From assembly GCF_020148005.1 (NCBI RefSeq), contig NZ_JAGXFD010000001.1, forward strand, positions 1,074,729 to 1,138,728: DNA of 64,000 nt, written 5' to 3'. This document shows, piece by piece, positions 54,752 to 64,000 of this stretch (the stretch's first letter is position 1; each line of letters opens with the position of its first letter). Origin of the DNA: Modicisalibacter tunisiensis (GTDB lineage: Bacteria > Pseudomonadota > Gammaproteobacteria > Pseudomonadales > Halomonadaceae). The notes beneath the pieces are model-generated. The model was not told where the DNA came from, did no database searches, and was given only the letters and a program-made list of their open reading frames with translations. The position numbers were made by a program, and so were the translations under genes.

Positions 54752-56409
54752 TGAACCTGCTCAATGACCCTTGGCTGCCTTTCCGTACCAGGGACGGTGC
54801 CATCGACTACCGGCCGCCCAGCGCGGTGGCTGATCCCGAGATCGTCGATCTCGCCCTGCCGCGGGCCGATTTCCAGGGTGCCGCCTACCAGTTCCTGATC
54901 GGCCTGCTGCAGACCGCGCTGCCGCCGCAGGATCACGGCGACTGGCTGGACCGCTTTCTCGAGCCTCCCAGCGTCGCCGATCTAGAGGCCGCCTTCGCGC
55001 CTTTCAGCGATGCCTTCGAGCTGGACGGTGACGGGCCGCGCTTCATGCAGGATCTCGATCCGCTCGAAGGCACTGACTCAAGCTCCGTGAGTGGGTTGTT
55101 GATCGACTCTCCAGCAACCCACTTTGTGAAACCAGGTACGGTAGATGCCCTTTGCGGGAAATGCTCAGCATTGGCTTTATTCAATATCCAGGCCAATGCC
55201 CCATCCGGGGGGCGTGGTCATCGGGTGGGGTTGAGGGGTGGTGGGCCTTTAACCACGCTGGTTATGCCTGATCACCCCGAGGAAAAGCTATGGGTTAGGC
55301 TGTGGATGAATGTGACAGTCAGCCAAAAAATAATCCGGCCTGGCCAGGCTTGGAAAAAGCCAAGTTCTGACAATGCTGACCTGTTTTTTTGGATGGGACC
55401 CACCCGGGTCAGTGAGAATAAGGGCTCGGAAATTTTCCCCGAGAATACGCATCCGTTACATCCCTTCTGGTCCATGCCGAGACGCTTCCGACTGATCTTT
55501 GAAGCGGAAGGCCGCTATTGCGACATATGTGGGGAAATGGAAAGCCGCACCGTGCGTCGGATCAAGTCTAAAAACTATGGGGCTAACTATGACGGGCCCT
55601 GGCTTCACCCGCTGACGCCCTACCGGCGCGACCCCAAGAAACCCAACGAACCGCCGTTGTCCATCAAGGGGCAGCCCGACGGCCTGGGCTATCAGCACTG
55701 GTCGAATCTGGTGCTGCACGATGCCGACGGCAGCGGCGCGCTGCCTGCATTGGTGGTGCAGGACTATGTATCCGAAAAGGTGCGGATTGTTGACGAGGAG
55801 CGTCGTTTCGGGGAGGAAATCGCCGCGCTACCCAAGCATGTGCGGCTTTGGGTCTTCGGTTATGACCTGGAGAAAATGAAGCCGCGCGGCTGGTACAACG
55901 TCGAGATGCCGCTGGTCGCGGTGCCTCCCGCCCAGCAGGAGCGGCTGCGCGCCTGGGTTCAGCAGCTCACCGACCTGGCTCGGCAGGTCGCCTGGAGGGT
56001 ACGCACCCAGGTCAAGAATGCCTGGTTCGATCGGCCTTCCGAAGCCAAGGGCGATATGAGCCATATCGATCTCGCGTTCTATGACGCGACTCAAGGTGCC
56101 TTCTTTCATGCCCTGCGGAACTTCCAGGAAATCTTGTCAGCCGCTGACGATGCCTCGGACCTGCCTTCCGAGGTGGCCGAGCGATGGTATCTCACGCTCA
56201 AGCGCGAGGGCATGGCGCTATTCGAGGAGCAGGCCCTGAGCGGCGCCCTGGAAGCGGCAGACCTGAAGCGCGCAACCGCGGCGCGACGCCAGCTGCAAGG
56301 CTTCCTGGCCGGGCGCAGCAAGGACAGCAAGGTCATTCGTCAATTTGCCGAGATAGGTGGATTTTCATTAACCGCCGAGCCGGCAGCTACCGAGGAGACC
56401 GTGTCGTGA
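54751..56409 (+). CDS. casA: Cascade large subunit Cse1/Cas8e
   Basis: Cas8e recognises the PAM and recruits Cas3. The 552-residue protein begins MNLLNDPWLPFRTRDGAIDY, as the family does, and has FNIQANAPSGGRGHRVGLRG then GGPLTTLV (about 150-175), the loop region linked to PAM and target contact. It is about 50 residues longer than E. coli CasA. A CDICGEME element near residue 264 may bind a metal. The start is the ATG at 54751 with GAGG upstream; a longer frame to 54646 adds an unrelated N-terminus and would overlap the 43-aa ORF. Confidence 0.95.
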   Translation: MNLLNDPWLPFRTRDGAIDYRPPSAVADPEIVDLALPRADFQGAAYQFLIGLLQTALPPQDHGDWLDRFLEPPSVADLEAAFAPFSDAFELDGDGPRFMQDLDPLEGTDSSSVSGLLIDSPATHFVKPGTVDALCGKCSALALFNIQANAPSGGRGHRVGLRGGGPLTTLVMPDHPEEKLWVRLWMNVTVSQKIIRPGQAWKKPSSDNADLFFWMGPTRVSENKGSEIFPENTHPLHPFWSMPRRFRLIFEAEGRYCDICGEMESRTVRRIKSKNYGANYDGPWLHPLTPYRRDPKKPNEPPLSIKGQPDGLGYQHWSNLVLHDADGSGALPALVVQDYVSEKVRIVDEERRFGEEIAALPKHVRLWVFGYDLEKMKPRGWYNVEMPLVAVPPAQQERLRAWVQQLTDLARQVAWRVRTQVKNAWFDRPSEAKGDMSHIDLAFYDATQGAFFHALRNFQEILSAADDASDLPSEVAERWYLTLKREGMALFEEQALSGALEAADLKRATAARRQLQGFLAGRSKDSKVIRQFAEIGGFSLTAEPAATEETVS

Positions 56410-57062
56410 GTGAAATGCAACTCGCACCCACAGCAGAGGCACCGCCGCGCGTGCCCGAGTGGCTGCATGCCATCGAGCGCAGGGAGGCTGATGTTCTACG
56501 GCGTTGGTGGCAGCGGCTGACGCTGCCGGCAGAAACGCTGAAAACCCATACCGATGCGCCGCCCTGGCCCAAGGGCCTACGGGCGACGCTGCGTCGCTGC
56601 GACACCATCGAAGCGGCGATGCTGACGGAGGCGTTTCGCCATCTATGGCAGCAGTTGCCGGATGAGGGGGGTGAGCCCGAGTGGCGGCGCAATCAGCGGC
56701 TTCAGGCCTGGTCCTGTATCGCCCTGGTGGTGGCAGAACTTCGCGAGGATGCGCCCAGAATGCCCTTGGGAGCCGCTCTCGGCCAACAGAAGCGCGAGAC
56801 TGGCAAGCCGTTCATGAGCGAACTGCGCTTTCAGCAGCTGATGACCTCGCGCACTCCGGAGGAGCTGGTGCAGCGTCTGCGCCGGGCCTTGGCGCTGATC
56901 GACAAGCGTGGCGTCAGCGCCGTCCACCTGGCCGACAACATCGCGCTGTGGTGGCGTGAATATCAGGGCGATGTCGCACCCAAGCCTACCAGGCGTCTGG
57001 GCTTTATCTGGGCCAACGACTACTTCGGCGCCACGACCGCCTATCGACAAGACAACCAGTGA
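56406..57062 (+). CDS. casB: Cascade small subunit Cse2
   Basis: Two copies of Cse2 run along the Cascade belly and stabilise the R-loop. The 218-residue helical protein starts at GTG 56406, overlapping the cse1 stop by 4 bases (GTGA); an in-frame ATG follows at 56415. Typical features are LRRWWQRLTLPAE (about 30-42), LRRCDTIEAAMLTEAFRHLW (about 60-79) and DNIALWWREYQGD near the C-terminus. It is somewhat longer than E. coli CasB (160) but similar to other family members. Confidence 0.9.
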   Translation: MSEMQLAPTAEAPPRVPEWLHAIERREADVLRRWWQRLTLPAETLKTHTDAPPWPKGLRATLRRCDTIEAAMLTEAFRHLWQQLPDEGGEPEWRRNQRLQAWSCIALVVAELREDAPRMPLGAALGQQKRETGKPFMSELRFQQLMTSRTPEELVQRLRRALALIDKRGVSAVHLADNIALWWREYQGDVAPKPTRRLGFIWANDYFGATTAYRQDNQ

Positions 57063-57091
57063 TTCGTCAACCACGTCAGGGAGCCAACCCC

Positions 57092-58165
57092 ATGAGCCAT
57101 TTCATCCAACTGCACCTGCTGACTGCCTACCCGCCGGCCAACCTCAATCGCGATGACCTGGGACGACCCAAGACTGCAATCATGGGCGGTGCCAAGCGCC
57201 TGCGTGTCTCGTCGCAGAGCTTGAAGCGGACCTGGCGGACATCGGCGCTGTTCGAGGAGGCCGTGGGCCAGCATCGTGGCATGCGCACCAAGCTGGTGGG
57301 CGTCCAGGCCGCCAAGCGCCTGCAGGAAAAAGACGTGAAAGAGAAGGATGCCCGCGCCTGGGCCACAGAGATCGCCAAGGTCTTCGGCGATGTGGCCAAG
57401 GGCGAGCTGGAAACCAGTCAGCTGGTCCATGTCGGCCCCGAGGAGCAGGCGGCGGTCGACGCCCTGGTCGAGACGCTGGCTGCGGAGAACCGCGCGCCGG
57501 AGAAGGAAGACCTGAATCTGCTGCGGCACAAGCCCTCGGCCGTGGATATCGCACTGTTCGGCCGCATGCTGGCGGCGTCGCCGGCCTTCAATGTCGAGGC
57601 TGCCTGTCAGGTCGCCCATGCCATTACCGTGCATGCCGCCGAGGTCGAGGACGACTATTTCACGGCGGTGGATGATCTGAACACCGGCGACGAGCATCGC
57701 GGGGCGGCGCATGTCGGCGAGGCCGGTTTCGGTGCGGGCCTGTTCTACAGCTACGTGTGCATCGACCGCCGGCAGCTGATCGAAAACCTGGGCGGCGAAG
57801 AGGAACTGGCCGACCGGGCCATCGCGGCCCTGGCCGAGGCCGCCGTGAAGACCTCGCCCAAGGGCAAGCAGAACAGCTTCGGTTCCCGGGCCCATGCCAG
57901 CTATGTGCTCGCCGAAAAGGGTGATCAGCAGCCGCGCTCGCTGGCGCCGGCTTTCCTGCGCCCCGTGGCCGGTCAGGATCAGGCGCTGGATGCCATCGGC
58001 CGGCTGGAGCGCCAGGCTCAGGCCTTCGATGATGCCTATGGGGCCGGCGCCGAGCAGCGTTTCGTCGTGGCGGCCGATCCCGACTATCGGGAACCGCAGC
58101 TGTCCGGTGGCGTGCTCAAGGGCAGTCTTGCCGAGCTGATTGACTTTCTCAATCGGGATCACTGA
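57092..58165 (+). CDS. cas7e: Cascade backbone subunit Cas7e (Cse4/CasC)
   Basis: Six Cas7e copies coat the crRNA guide; their thumbs flip out every sixth base, which is why guide positions 6, 12 and so on are not read. The 357-residue protein starts FIQLHLLTAYPPANLNRDDL and has MGGAKRLRVSSQSLKRTWRT (about 31-50) and HVGEAGFGAGLFYSYVCIDR (about 208-227), as in the family (363 in E. coli). ATG 57092 has AGGGAG 8 bases upstream; the longer frame from 57059 is not preferred. Confidence 0.95.
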   Translation: MSHFIQLHLLTAYPPANLNRDDLGRPKTAIMGGAKRLRVSSQSLKRTWRTSALFEEAVGQHRGMRTKLVGVQAAKRLQEKDVKEKDARAWATEIAKVFGDVAKGELETSQLVHVGPEEQAAVDALVETLAAENRAPEKEDLNLLRHKPSAVDIALFGRMLAASPAFNVEAACQVAHAITVHAAEVEDDYFTAVDDLNTGDEHRGAAHVGEAGFGAGLFYSYVCIDRRQLIENLGGEEELADRAIAALAEAAVKTSPKGKQNSFGSRAHASYVLAEKGDQQPRSLAPAFLRPVAGQDQALDAIGRLERQAQAFDDAYGAGAEQRFVVAADPDYREPQLSGGVLKGSLAELIDFLNRDH

Positions 58166-58175
58166 AGGAGTCGTC

Positions 58176-58931
58176 ATGACGGAGTATCTGGTCTTTCGAC
58201 TCTATGCGCCGCTCGCCAGTTGGGGCGAGGCGGCCGTGGGCGAGTCGCGCCCCACCGCCACCTATCCCGGACGCAGTGCCATTGTCGGATTGCTCGGCGC
58301 GGCGCTGGGCGTGCGCCGGGATGATGACGAGGGGCAGCGTCGGCTGCGCGATAGCATCGGCATCGCCATCAAGCAGCGCTCCCCCGGCATCCTGCTGCGC
58401 GATTACCACACCGTGCAGGTGCCGGCATCGCAGTCCAGGGTGACCTATCGCACTCGACGGGACGAGTTGAGCGCCCCGAAGAAAGTCATCAATACCATTC
58501 TTTCCAGCCGTGACTATCGCTGCGACGGGCTGTGGACCGTCGCCGTCTGGCTGACACCACAGGCCGAGTTGACGCTCGAGGCGTTGGAACAGGCGCTCAA
58601 GGCGCCGCACTTCCCGCTCTATCTGGGACGCAAGGCCTGTCCGCCGGGGGCACCGCTCGCACCGCGGCGCGAGGCGTTTTCTCGGCTACGCGATGCCTTG
58701 GATGTCGACTTTACGCCGCTGTGCGGGAGAAACGCCGAAGAGGAGCGCCGCGCGTTGCGGCTGCCGGATAACGCGCTCTATGCCTGGGAAGGCGATGCCA
58801 GGGACCTGGATGGCAATGGCCAGGGTGTGGAGTCCAGTGAGTCCTGGGATATGCCGCTCAATCGCCGCCGCTGGCAGTTCGGACCGCGTACCGAATATCG
58901 CCGCGTGGTCCGGGCACGGGAGGAGCACTGA
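58176..58931 (+). CDS. cas5e: Cascade subunit Cas5e
   Basis: Cas5e holds the 5' handle of the crRNA. The 251-residue RAMP protein begins EYLVFRLYAPLASWGEAAVG, has the ATYPGRSAIVGLLGAALGV segment (about 31-49) and YLGRKACPPGAPL (about 149-161), all characteristic of CasD. ATG 58176 follows GAAGGAG. The stop shares a base with the cas6e start (TGATG). It must accept the slightly altered handle ATAACCCG of this array. Confidence 0.93.
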   Translation: MTEYLVFRLYAPLASWGEAAVGESRPTATYPGRSAIVGLLGAALGVRRDDDEGQRRLRDSIGIAIKQRSPGILLRDYHTVQVPASQSRVTYRTRRDELSAPKKVINTILSSRDYRCDGLWTVAVWLTPQAELTLEALEQALKAPHFPLYLGRKACPPGAPLAPRREAFSRLRDALDVDFTPLCGRNAEEERRALRLPDNALYAWEGDARDLDGNGQGVESSESWDMPLNRRRWQFGPRTEYRRVVRAREEH

Positions 58932-59623
58932 TGTACCTTTCTCGAGTGCGAGTCGACCTCAACGGCCTGTCCCGAGGGGCCTTGTTCGACATCATGGATG
59001 GCAGGGCCTATGCCGCCCACCAATTGCTGTGGCGACTGTTCCCTGAATATCAGGGACCTCGGCCATTCCTGTTTCGTCAGGAAATGGAGGAATCCGAAGA
59101 CGGAGGCGCGCCGCGGGGGTTGCCGCTGTTCTATGTGCTCTCCGAGCGAGAGCCGGTGCCGATTGCCGGGCTGCTGGAGGCACAGTGCAAGCCGTTTTCC
59201 CCGGTGCTGGAACCCGGGGAGCGGCTTGCCTTTCGCCTGCGGGCGAATCCTACAGTGGCCAAGTCAGTATCAGGCAAGCGGGGACAGCGTGCCGACGTGC
59301 TGATGGCCGCCAAGTATCCCTTCGAGGCCGGCGGCCAGAGGAAAAGCCAGGCCTGTGTCGAGGCGATGGATGCGGCCGCTCGCGAGTGGCTGACAGAGCG
59401 TGCCGAGTCCTGGGGATTCCGTTTACCGATGTCGCCTGAAGTGGGGGCCTATCGTCAGCATGCGTTATCGAAGGACAAGGGCCGCCCCATCCGGTTTTCC
59501 AGCGTCGACTATGAAGGCCTGCTGGAGGTCACGGATTCCGGCCGGTTGATCGAGACTCTGGCGCAGGGTGTCGGACGAGCCAAGGCCTTTGGCTGTGGCC
59601 TGATGCTGTTGCGTCGTCCCTGA
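58931..59623 (+). CDS. cas6e: crRNA endonuclease Cas6e (Cse3/CasE)
   Basis: Cas6e cuts pre-crRNA at the 3' foot of each repeat hairpin and stays bound to it. The 230-residue double-ferredoxin protein has the candidate catalytic His31 (RAYAAHQLLWRLF), FRLRANPTVAKSV (about 101-113) and the C-terminal Gly-rich loop GVGRAKAFGCGLMLL (about 213-227). It starts at the ATG overlapping the cas5e stop. It should also cut the crRNA-like RNA at 54405-54500, whose stems are conserved. Confidence 0.93.
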   Translation: MYLSRVRVDLNGLSRGALFDIMDGRAYAAHQLLWRLFPEYQGPRPFLFRQEMEESEDGGAPRGLPLFYVLSEREPVPIAGLLEAQCKPFSPVLEPGERLAFRLRANPTVAKSVSGKRGQRADVLMAAKYPFEAGGQRKSQACVEAMDAAAREWLTERAESWGFRLPMSPEVGAYRQHALSKDKGRPIRFSSVDYEGLLEVTDSGRLIETLAQGVGRAKAFGCGLMLLRRP

Positions 59624-59647
59624 CCGATAGCGGACAAGGAGTGCAGG

Positions 59648-60866
<1,219 letters not shown>

Positions 60867-60972
60867 TTTTTAAGGCTCTTTAACAATGCAGTCTGGTCAA
60901 AAAGTGATCAAAATCGCTGGTGGAAACCCCGCTGGTGATTTTCTTCATTATAAACAAGTGGCTACAATTAGT
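60867..60972 (+). promoter_or_regulatory. CRISPR leader
   Basis: The 106-bp stretch between cas2 and the first repeat is AT-rich (for example tcattataaacaagtggctacaatt, quoted here only for its composition: CATTATAAAC and TACAATT) against a very GC-rich setting. TATAAA near 60950 and TACAAT near 60964 are candidate promoter elements. New spacers should be added at this end. No clear IHF site was identified. Confidence 0.7.
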
Positions 60973-63900
60973 CCGATCCCCGCAGGCGCGGGGATAACCC
61001 GTTCGTGTTCCACGCGTTGCTGCTGCTGTTCTCCCGATCCCCGCAGGCGCGGGGATAACCCGCTGAGCCTGGCGGGGCGGCTTCAGGACGAGTGCCCGAT
61101 CCCCGCAGGCGCGGGGATAACCCGGTCGCCCCGGTCTCGATGGCCAGCTGACGGCGCCCGATCCCCGCAGGCGCGGGGATAACCCGATCCACCGGCCGTG
61201 GGGCATCCAGGGCGGCGACCGATCCCCGCAGGCGCGGGGATAACCCGAACACGGCATGTGTCATGCCGTGGTCCGATGCCCGATCCCCGCAGGCGCGGGG
61301 ATAACCCGCACTGCCGCTGCTGCCGTGATCGTTACAGGCCCCGATCCCCGCAGGCGCGGGGATAACCCGGAATTGACCGATCAAGCCCACACTGCCGGTG
61401 TCCGATCCCCGCAGGCGCGGGGATAACCCGGACATCAGCGAGGCCTATCGTCGCGGCGACATCCGATCCCCGCAGGCGCGGGGATAACCCGTTCCTGTCC
61501 TCAATTACGCCTGCTGCACGTATCCGATCCCCGCAGGCGCGGGGATAACCCGCTCATCGCGCTCGGCGCGGGTCGCGTCGCGAACCGATCCCCGCAGGCG
61601 CGGGGATAACCCGGATCTGCCGCGGGGCGCCCAGGTCAACGTCATCCGATCCCCGCAGGCGCGGGGATAACCCGGGTGACCCAGGAACGTACCAGGACCC
61701 CGGTCACCGATCCCCGCAGGCGCGGGGATAACCCGGCTGGGCAGTTCTTCCAACTCCGTATTGGATCCCGATCCCCGCAGGCGCGGGGATAACCCGCAGG
61801 TGCTCGACGACATCGCGCAGCAGCAGCGCCGATCCCCGCAGGCGCGGGGATAACCCGGAGACCGCCACCATGATCAACCACTACCAGGACCCGATCCCCG
61901 CAGGCGCGGGGATAACCCGAACTACTGCTGCAGCCTACGAGAAAGATCGGTCCGATCCCCGCAGGCGCGGGGATAACCCGCGCATGAAGACCTCGGCGCC
62001 GCGCATGGAGAACCGATCCCCGCAGGCGCGGGGATAACCCGCCCGACGGCACATTCGTGTCGCGTTCCTGCGGCCGATCCCCGCAGGCGCGGGGATAACC
62101 CGATCAAGAAGTGCTTGCGGCTGGCGCAGTCGAGCCGATCCCCGCAGGCGCGGGGATAACCCGACCCGGCGCTTTGGCCGGGTCGTGGTGGATGCCCGAT
62201 CCCCGCAGGCGCGGGGATAACCCGTCCCAGACGATCTGCTCCCAGGTGGTCAGCGGCCGATCCCCGCAGGCGCGGGGATAACCCGATGCTGGCGACGTTG
62301 AAGCCGGCGCCGCGCGCCCGATCCCCGCAGGCGCGGGGATAACCCGGCCGTGTCGATGCAATTCCTGGTCTGCCTCGGCCGATCCCCGCAGGCGCGGGGA
62401 TAACCCGGTCGGCGCCTTCCCCGAGCTGACCACCAGGGCCCGATCCCCGCAGGCGCGGGGATAACCCGGGGCCATCGGCAAACATCCCGCGCGTATGCTC
62501 CCGATCCCCGCAGGCGCGGGGATAACCCGCACCGCCGCGGCGTCGAAATAGACCGACCGCCCCGATCCCCGCAGGCGCGGGGATAACCCGCATCCCGGCC
62601 GCTGGCTGGGCACCGGCAACCGCCGATCCCCGCAGGCGCGGGGATAACCCGCCCGCAAACCCCCTCGACTTGGCCATCGTGCCCCGATCCCCGCAGGCGC
62701 GGGGATAACCCCCGCGCGAGCTGGTGGCGGTGGTGCGCACGGTCCCGATCCCCGCAGGCGCGGGGATAACCCGGACGCCGCCTTGATCGACCTGCGCAAC
62801 CGCTACCGATCCCCGCAGGCGCGGGGATAACCCGCGACATGCAAGGCGCCCAATGACGTCGCTCAGCCGATCCCCGCAGGCGCGGGGATAACCCGACGAG
62901 CGGCATGCACCCCGAGGACCTGATCATCCGATCCCCGCAGGCGCGGGGATAACCCGCCGATCCCTGTCATGAGGGCGGAGACCACGACCCGATCCCCGCA
63001 GGCGCGGGGATAACCCGGCGTCGCGTCCCGGTTTCATCACCACCGCCCACCGATCCCCGCAGGCGCGGGGATAACCCGTTTCTTCACGGTGCCGAGGTGC
63101 TGGAGATCGACCGATCCCCGCAGGCGCGGGGATAACCCGCCCAGCGCCGAGCCCGCGAGTACGTCGACGAGCCGATCCCCGCAGGCGCGGGGATAACCCG
63201 CCCAGGTCCTCCAGGGGCGGCACCGGCGTGTACCGATCCCCGCAGGCGCGGGGATAACCCGGCCGAAAAGGACACGAAAACCGGCTCTCATTACCGATCC
63301 CCGCAGGCGCGGGGATAACCCGTTGACCCCGCGGCTGACCGGGGCGATGGTCCACCGATCCCCGCAGGCGCGGGGATAACCCGATCGTCCTCGCCGGCAG
63401 CGGCGACAACGCCAACCGATCCCCGCAGGCGCGGGGATAACCCGCGCCGACGTTCCTTGGCCTCCAGCCGGGCGAGCCGATCCCCGCAGGCGCGGGGATA
63501 ACCCGCGCACCCGCCGGCTGACGCTGATCGCCAACCGCCGATCCCCGCAGGCGCGGGGATAACCCCGCACGGGCAGCCTTGGCAGCATCCTTGATCGCCC
63601 GATCCCCGCAGGCGCGGGGATAACCCGTCCACATACCAGCGCGTCGCCAAGCACCGCGCCCGATCCCCGCAGGCGCGGGGATAACCCGCCGAGAGCGCCC
63701 GGGCGGCTGAAGCGAATGCCCCGATCCCCGCAGGCGCGGGGATAACCCGTCGTCGCGGATTTCCGGGAGCTTGGCGCCGACCCGATCCCCGCAGGCGCGG
63801 GGATAACCCGTCGACCAGGTCGAACCGGTTGGCCAGGTCGTCCCGATCCCCGCAGGCGCGGGGATAACCCGCGGATGATGTCATTGCCGTGTTCTGTCAG

Positions 63901-64000
63901 GAACCGATCCCCGCAGGCGCGGGGATAACCCGTGCCGGGCCTCGAGGCGACGATCCTGATGGAGCCGATCCCCGCAGGCGCGGGGATAACCCGGGGTTCG
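60973..64000 (+). CRISPR. Type I-E CRISPR array, at least 50 repeats, open at the right edge
   Basis: A 29-bp repeat recurs every 61 bp (three intervals are 62), from 60973 to the last repeat at 63965, giving 50 repeats and 49 full spacers of 32-33 nt. The repeat forms a CCCCGC/GCGGGG stem and ends in the handle ATAACCCG; the E. coli handle is ATAAACCG. Orientation is set by the handle and by the cas2-side leader, so the RNA is read on the plus strand. Two repeats (62684-62712 and 63538-63566) end in C instead of G. Spacers are all different by eye and mostly GC-rich. Confidence 0.98.

Noticed and set aside
60880-63884. Long open frames through the CRISPR array on the minus strand
   Set aside because: They are translations of the repeat (recurring GLSPRLRGS, RVIPAPAGIG and GYPRACGDR) and not genes.
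60973-64000. Self-targeting spacers against genes in this window
   Set aside because: No spacer was seen to match the window by eye, but a proper search was not possible, so nothing is claimed either way.

Overview
The window is GC-rich, gene-dense gammaproteobacterial chromosome, most like Halomonas or a close relative in Halomonadaceae. The grounds are the mix of a V-type ATPase cluster, a class I PHA synthase, a glycine-betaine-type binding protein, an NADPH sulfite reductase pair, sigma-28 chemoreceptor promoters, and one intergenic palindromic repeat family scattered across the region. No rRNA or tRNA gene was seen.

Left part (1-24.7 kb): a truncated ribA, divergent hemE with a VanZ-like gene, an AEC transporter, a YrhE/YrhD-like cytosolic formate dehydrogenase with its DUF1641 partner, a response regulator with a degraded receiver domain, two chemoreceptors each preceded by a sigma-28 promoter, TspO, a CBS-PAS-GGDEF-EAL protein, a ChaC-type cyclotransferase, an EamA exporter, cysJ-cysI, and a sulfonate/taurine-type ABC operon ending in a DsrE-like gene. 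These link sulfur assimilation (cysJI), a probable organosulfur importer and motility sensing.

Middle part (24.7-51.2 kb): a seven-gene V-type ATPase operon in the order B-D-I-K-E-X-A. Its K subunit carries the sodium-ligand residues known from Enterococcus NtpK, and an exact FNR/Anr palindrome lies upstream. Then come a 1-Cys peroxiredoxin, an NlpC/P60 lipoprotein, an orphan betaine-type binding protein, an AaeXAB-like efflux operon behind a SlyA-like operator, glyoxalase I, an AttEFGH-like ABC operon, a zinc uptake locus (znuC-znuB, a YrhK-like gene on the other strand, znuA) with a Zur box and a tiny His-rich leader gene, a Fur-box-preceded 89-residue protein, and phaC.

Right part (51.7-64 kb): a complete type I-E CRISPR-Cas locus (cas3, cse1, cse2, cas7, cas5, cas6e, cas1, cas2, leader, then an array of at least 50 repeats running off the window). 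The most striking signal lies between cas3 and cse1. Two degenerate, inverted CRISPR repeats flank one 33-nt spacer-like segment. Its first 14 guide bases match a site about 50 bp away, beside a perfect AAG PAM, with mismatches only at positions 6 and 12, the two positions that Cascade does not read. That site overlaps the predicted -10 and start of the promoter driving a previously unmarked 43-codon ORF and the Cascade operon. This looks like a crRNA-like regulatory RNA (CreR/CreA type) that lets Cascade repress its own promoter, possibly with a small toxin-like or leader peptide.
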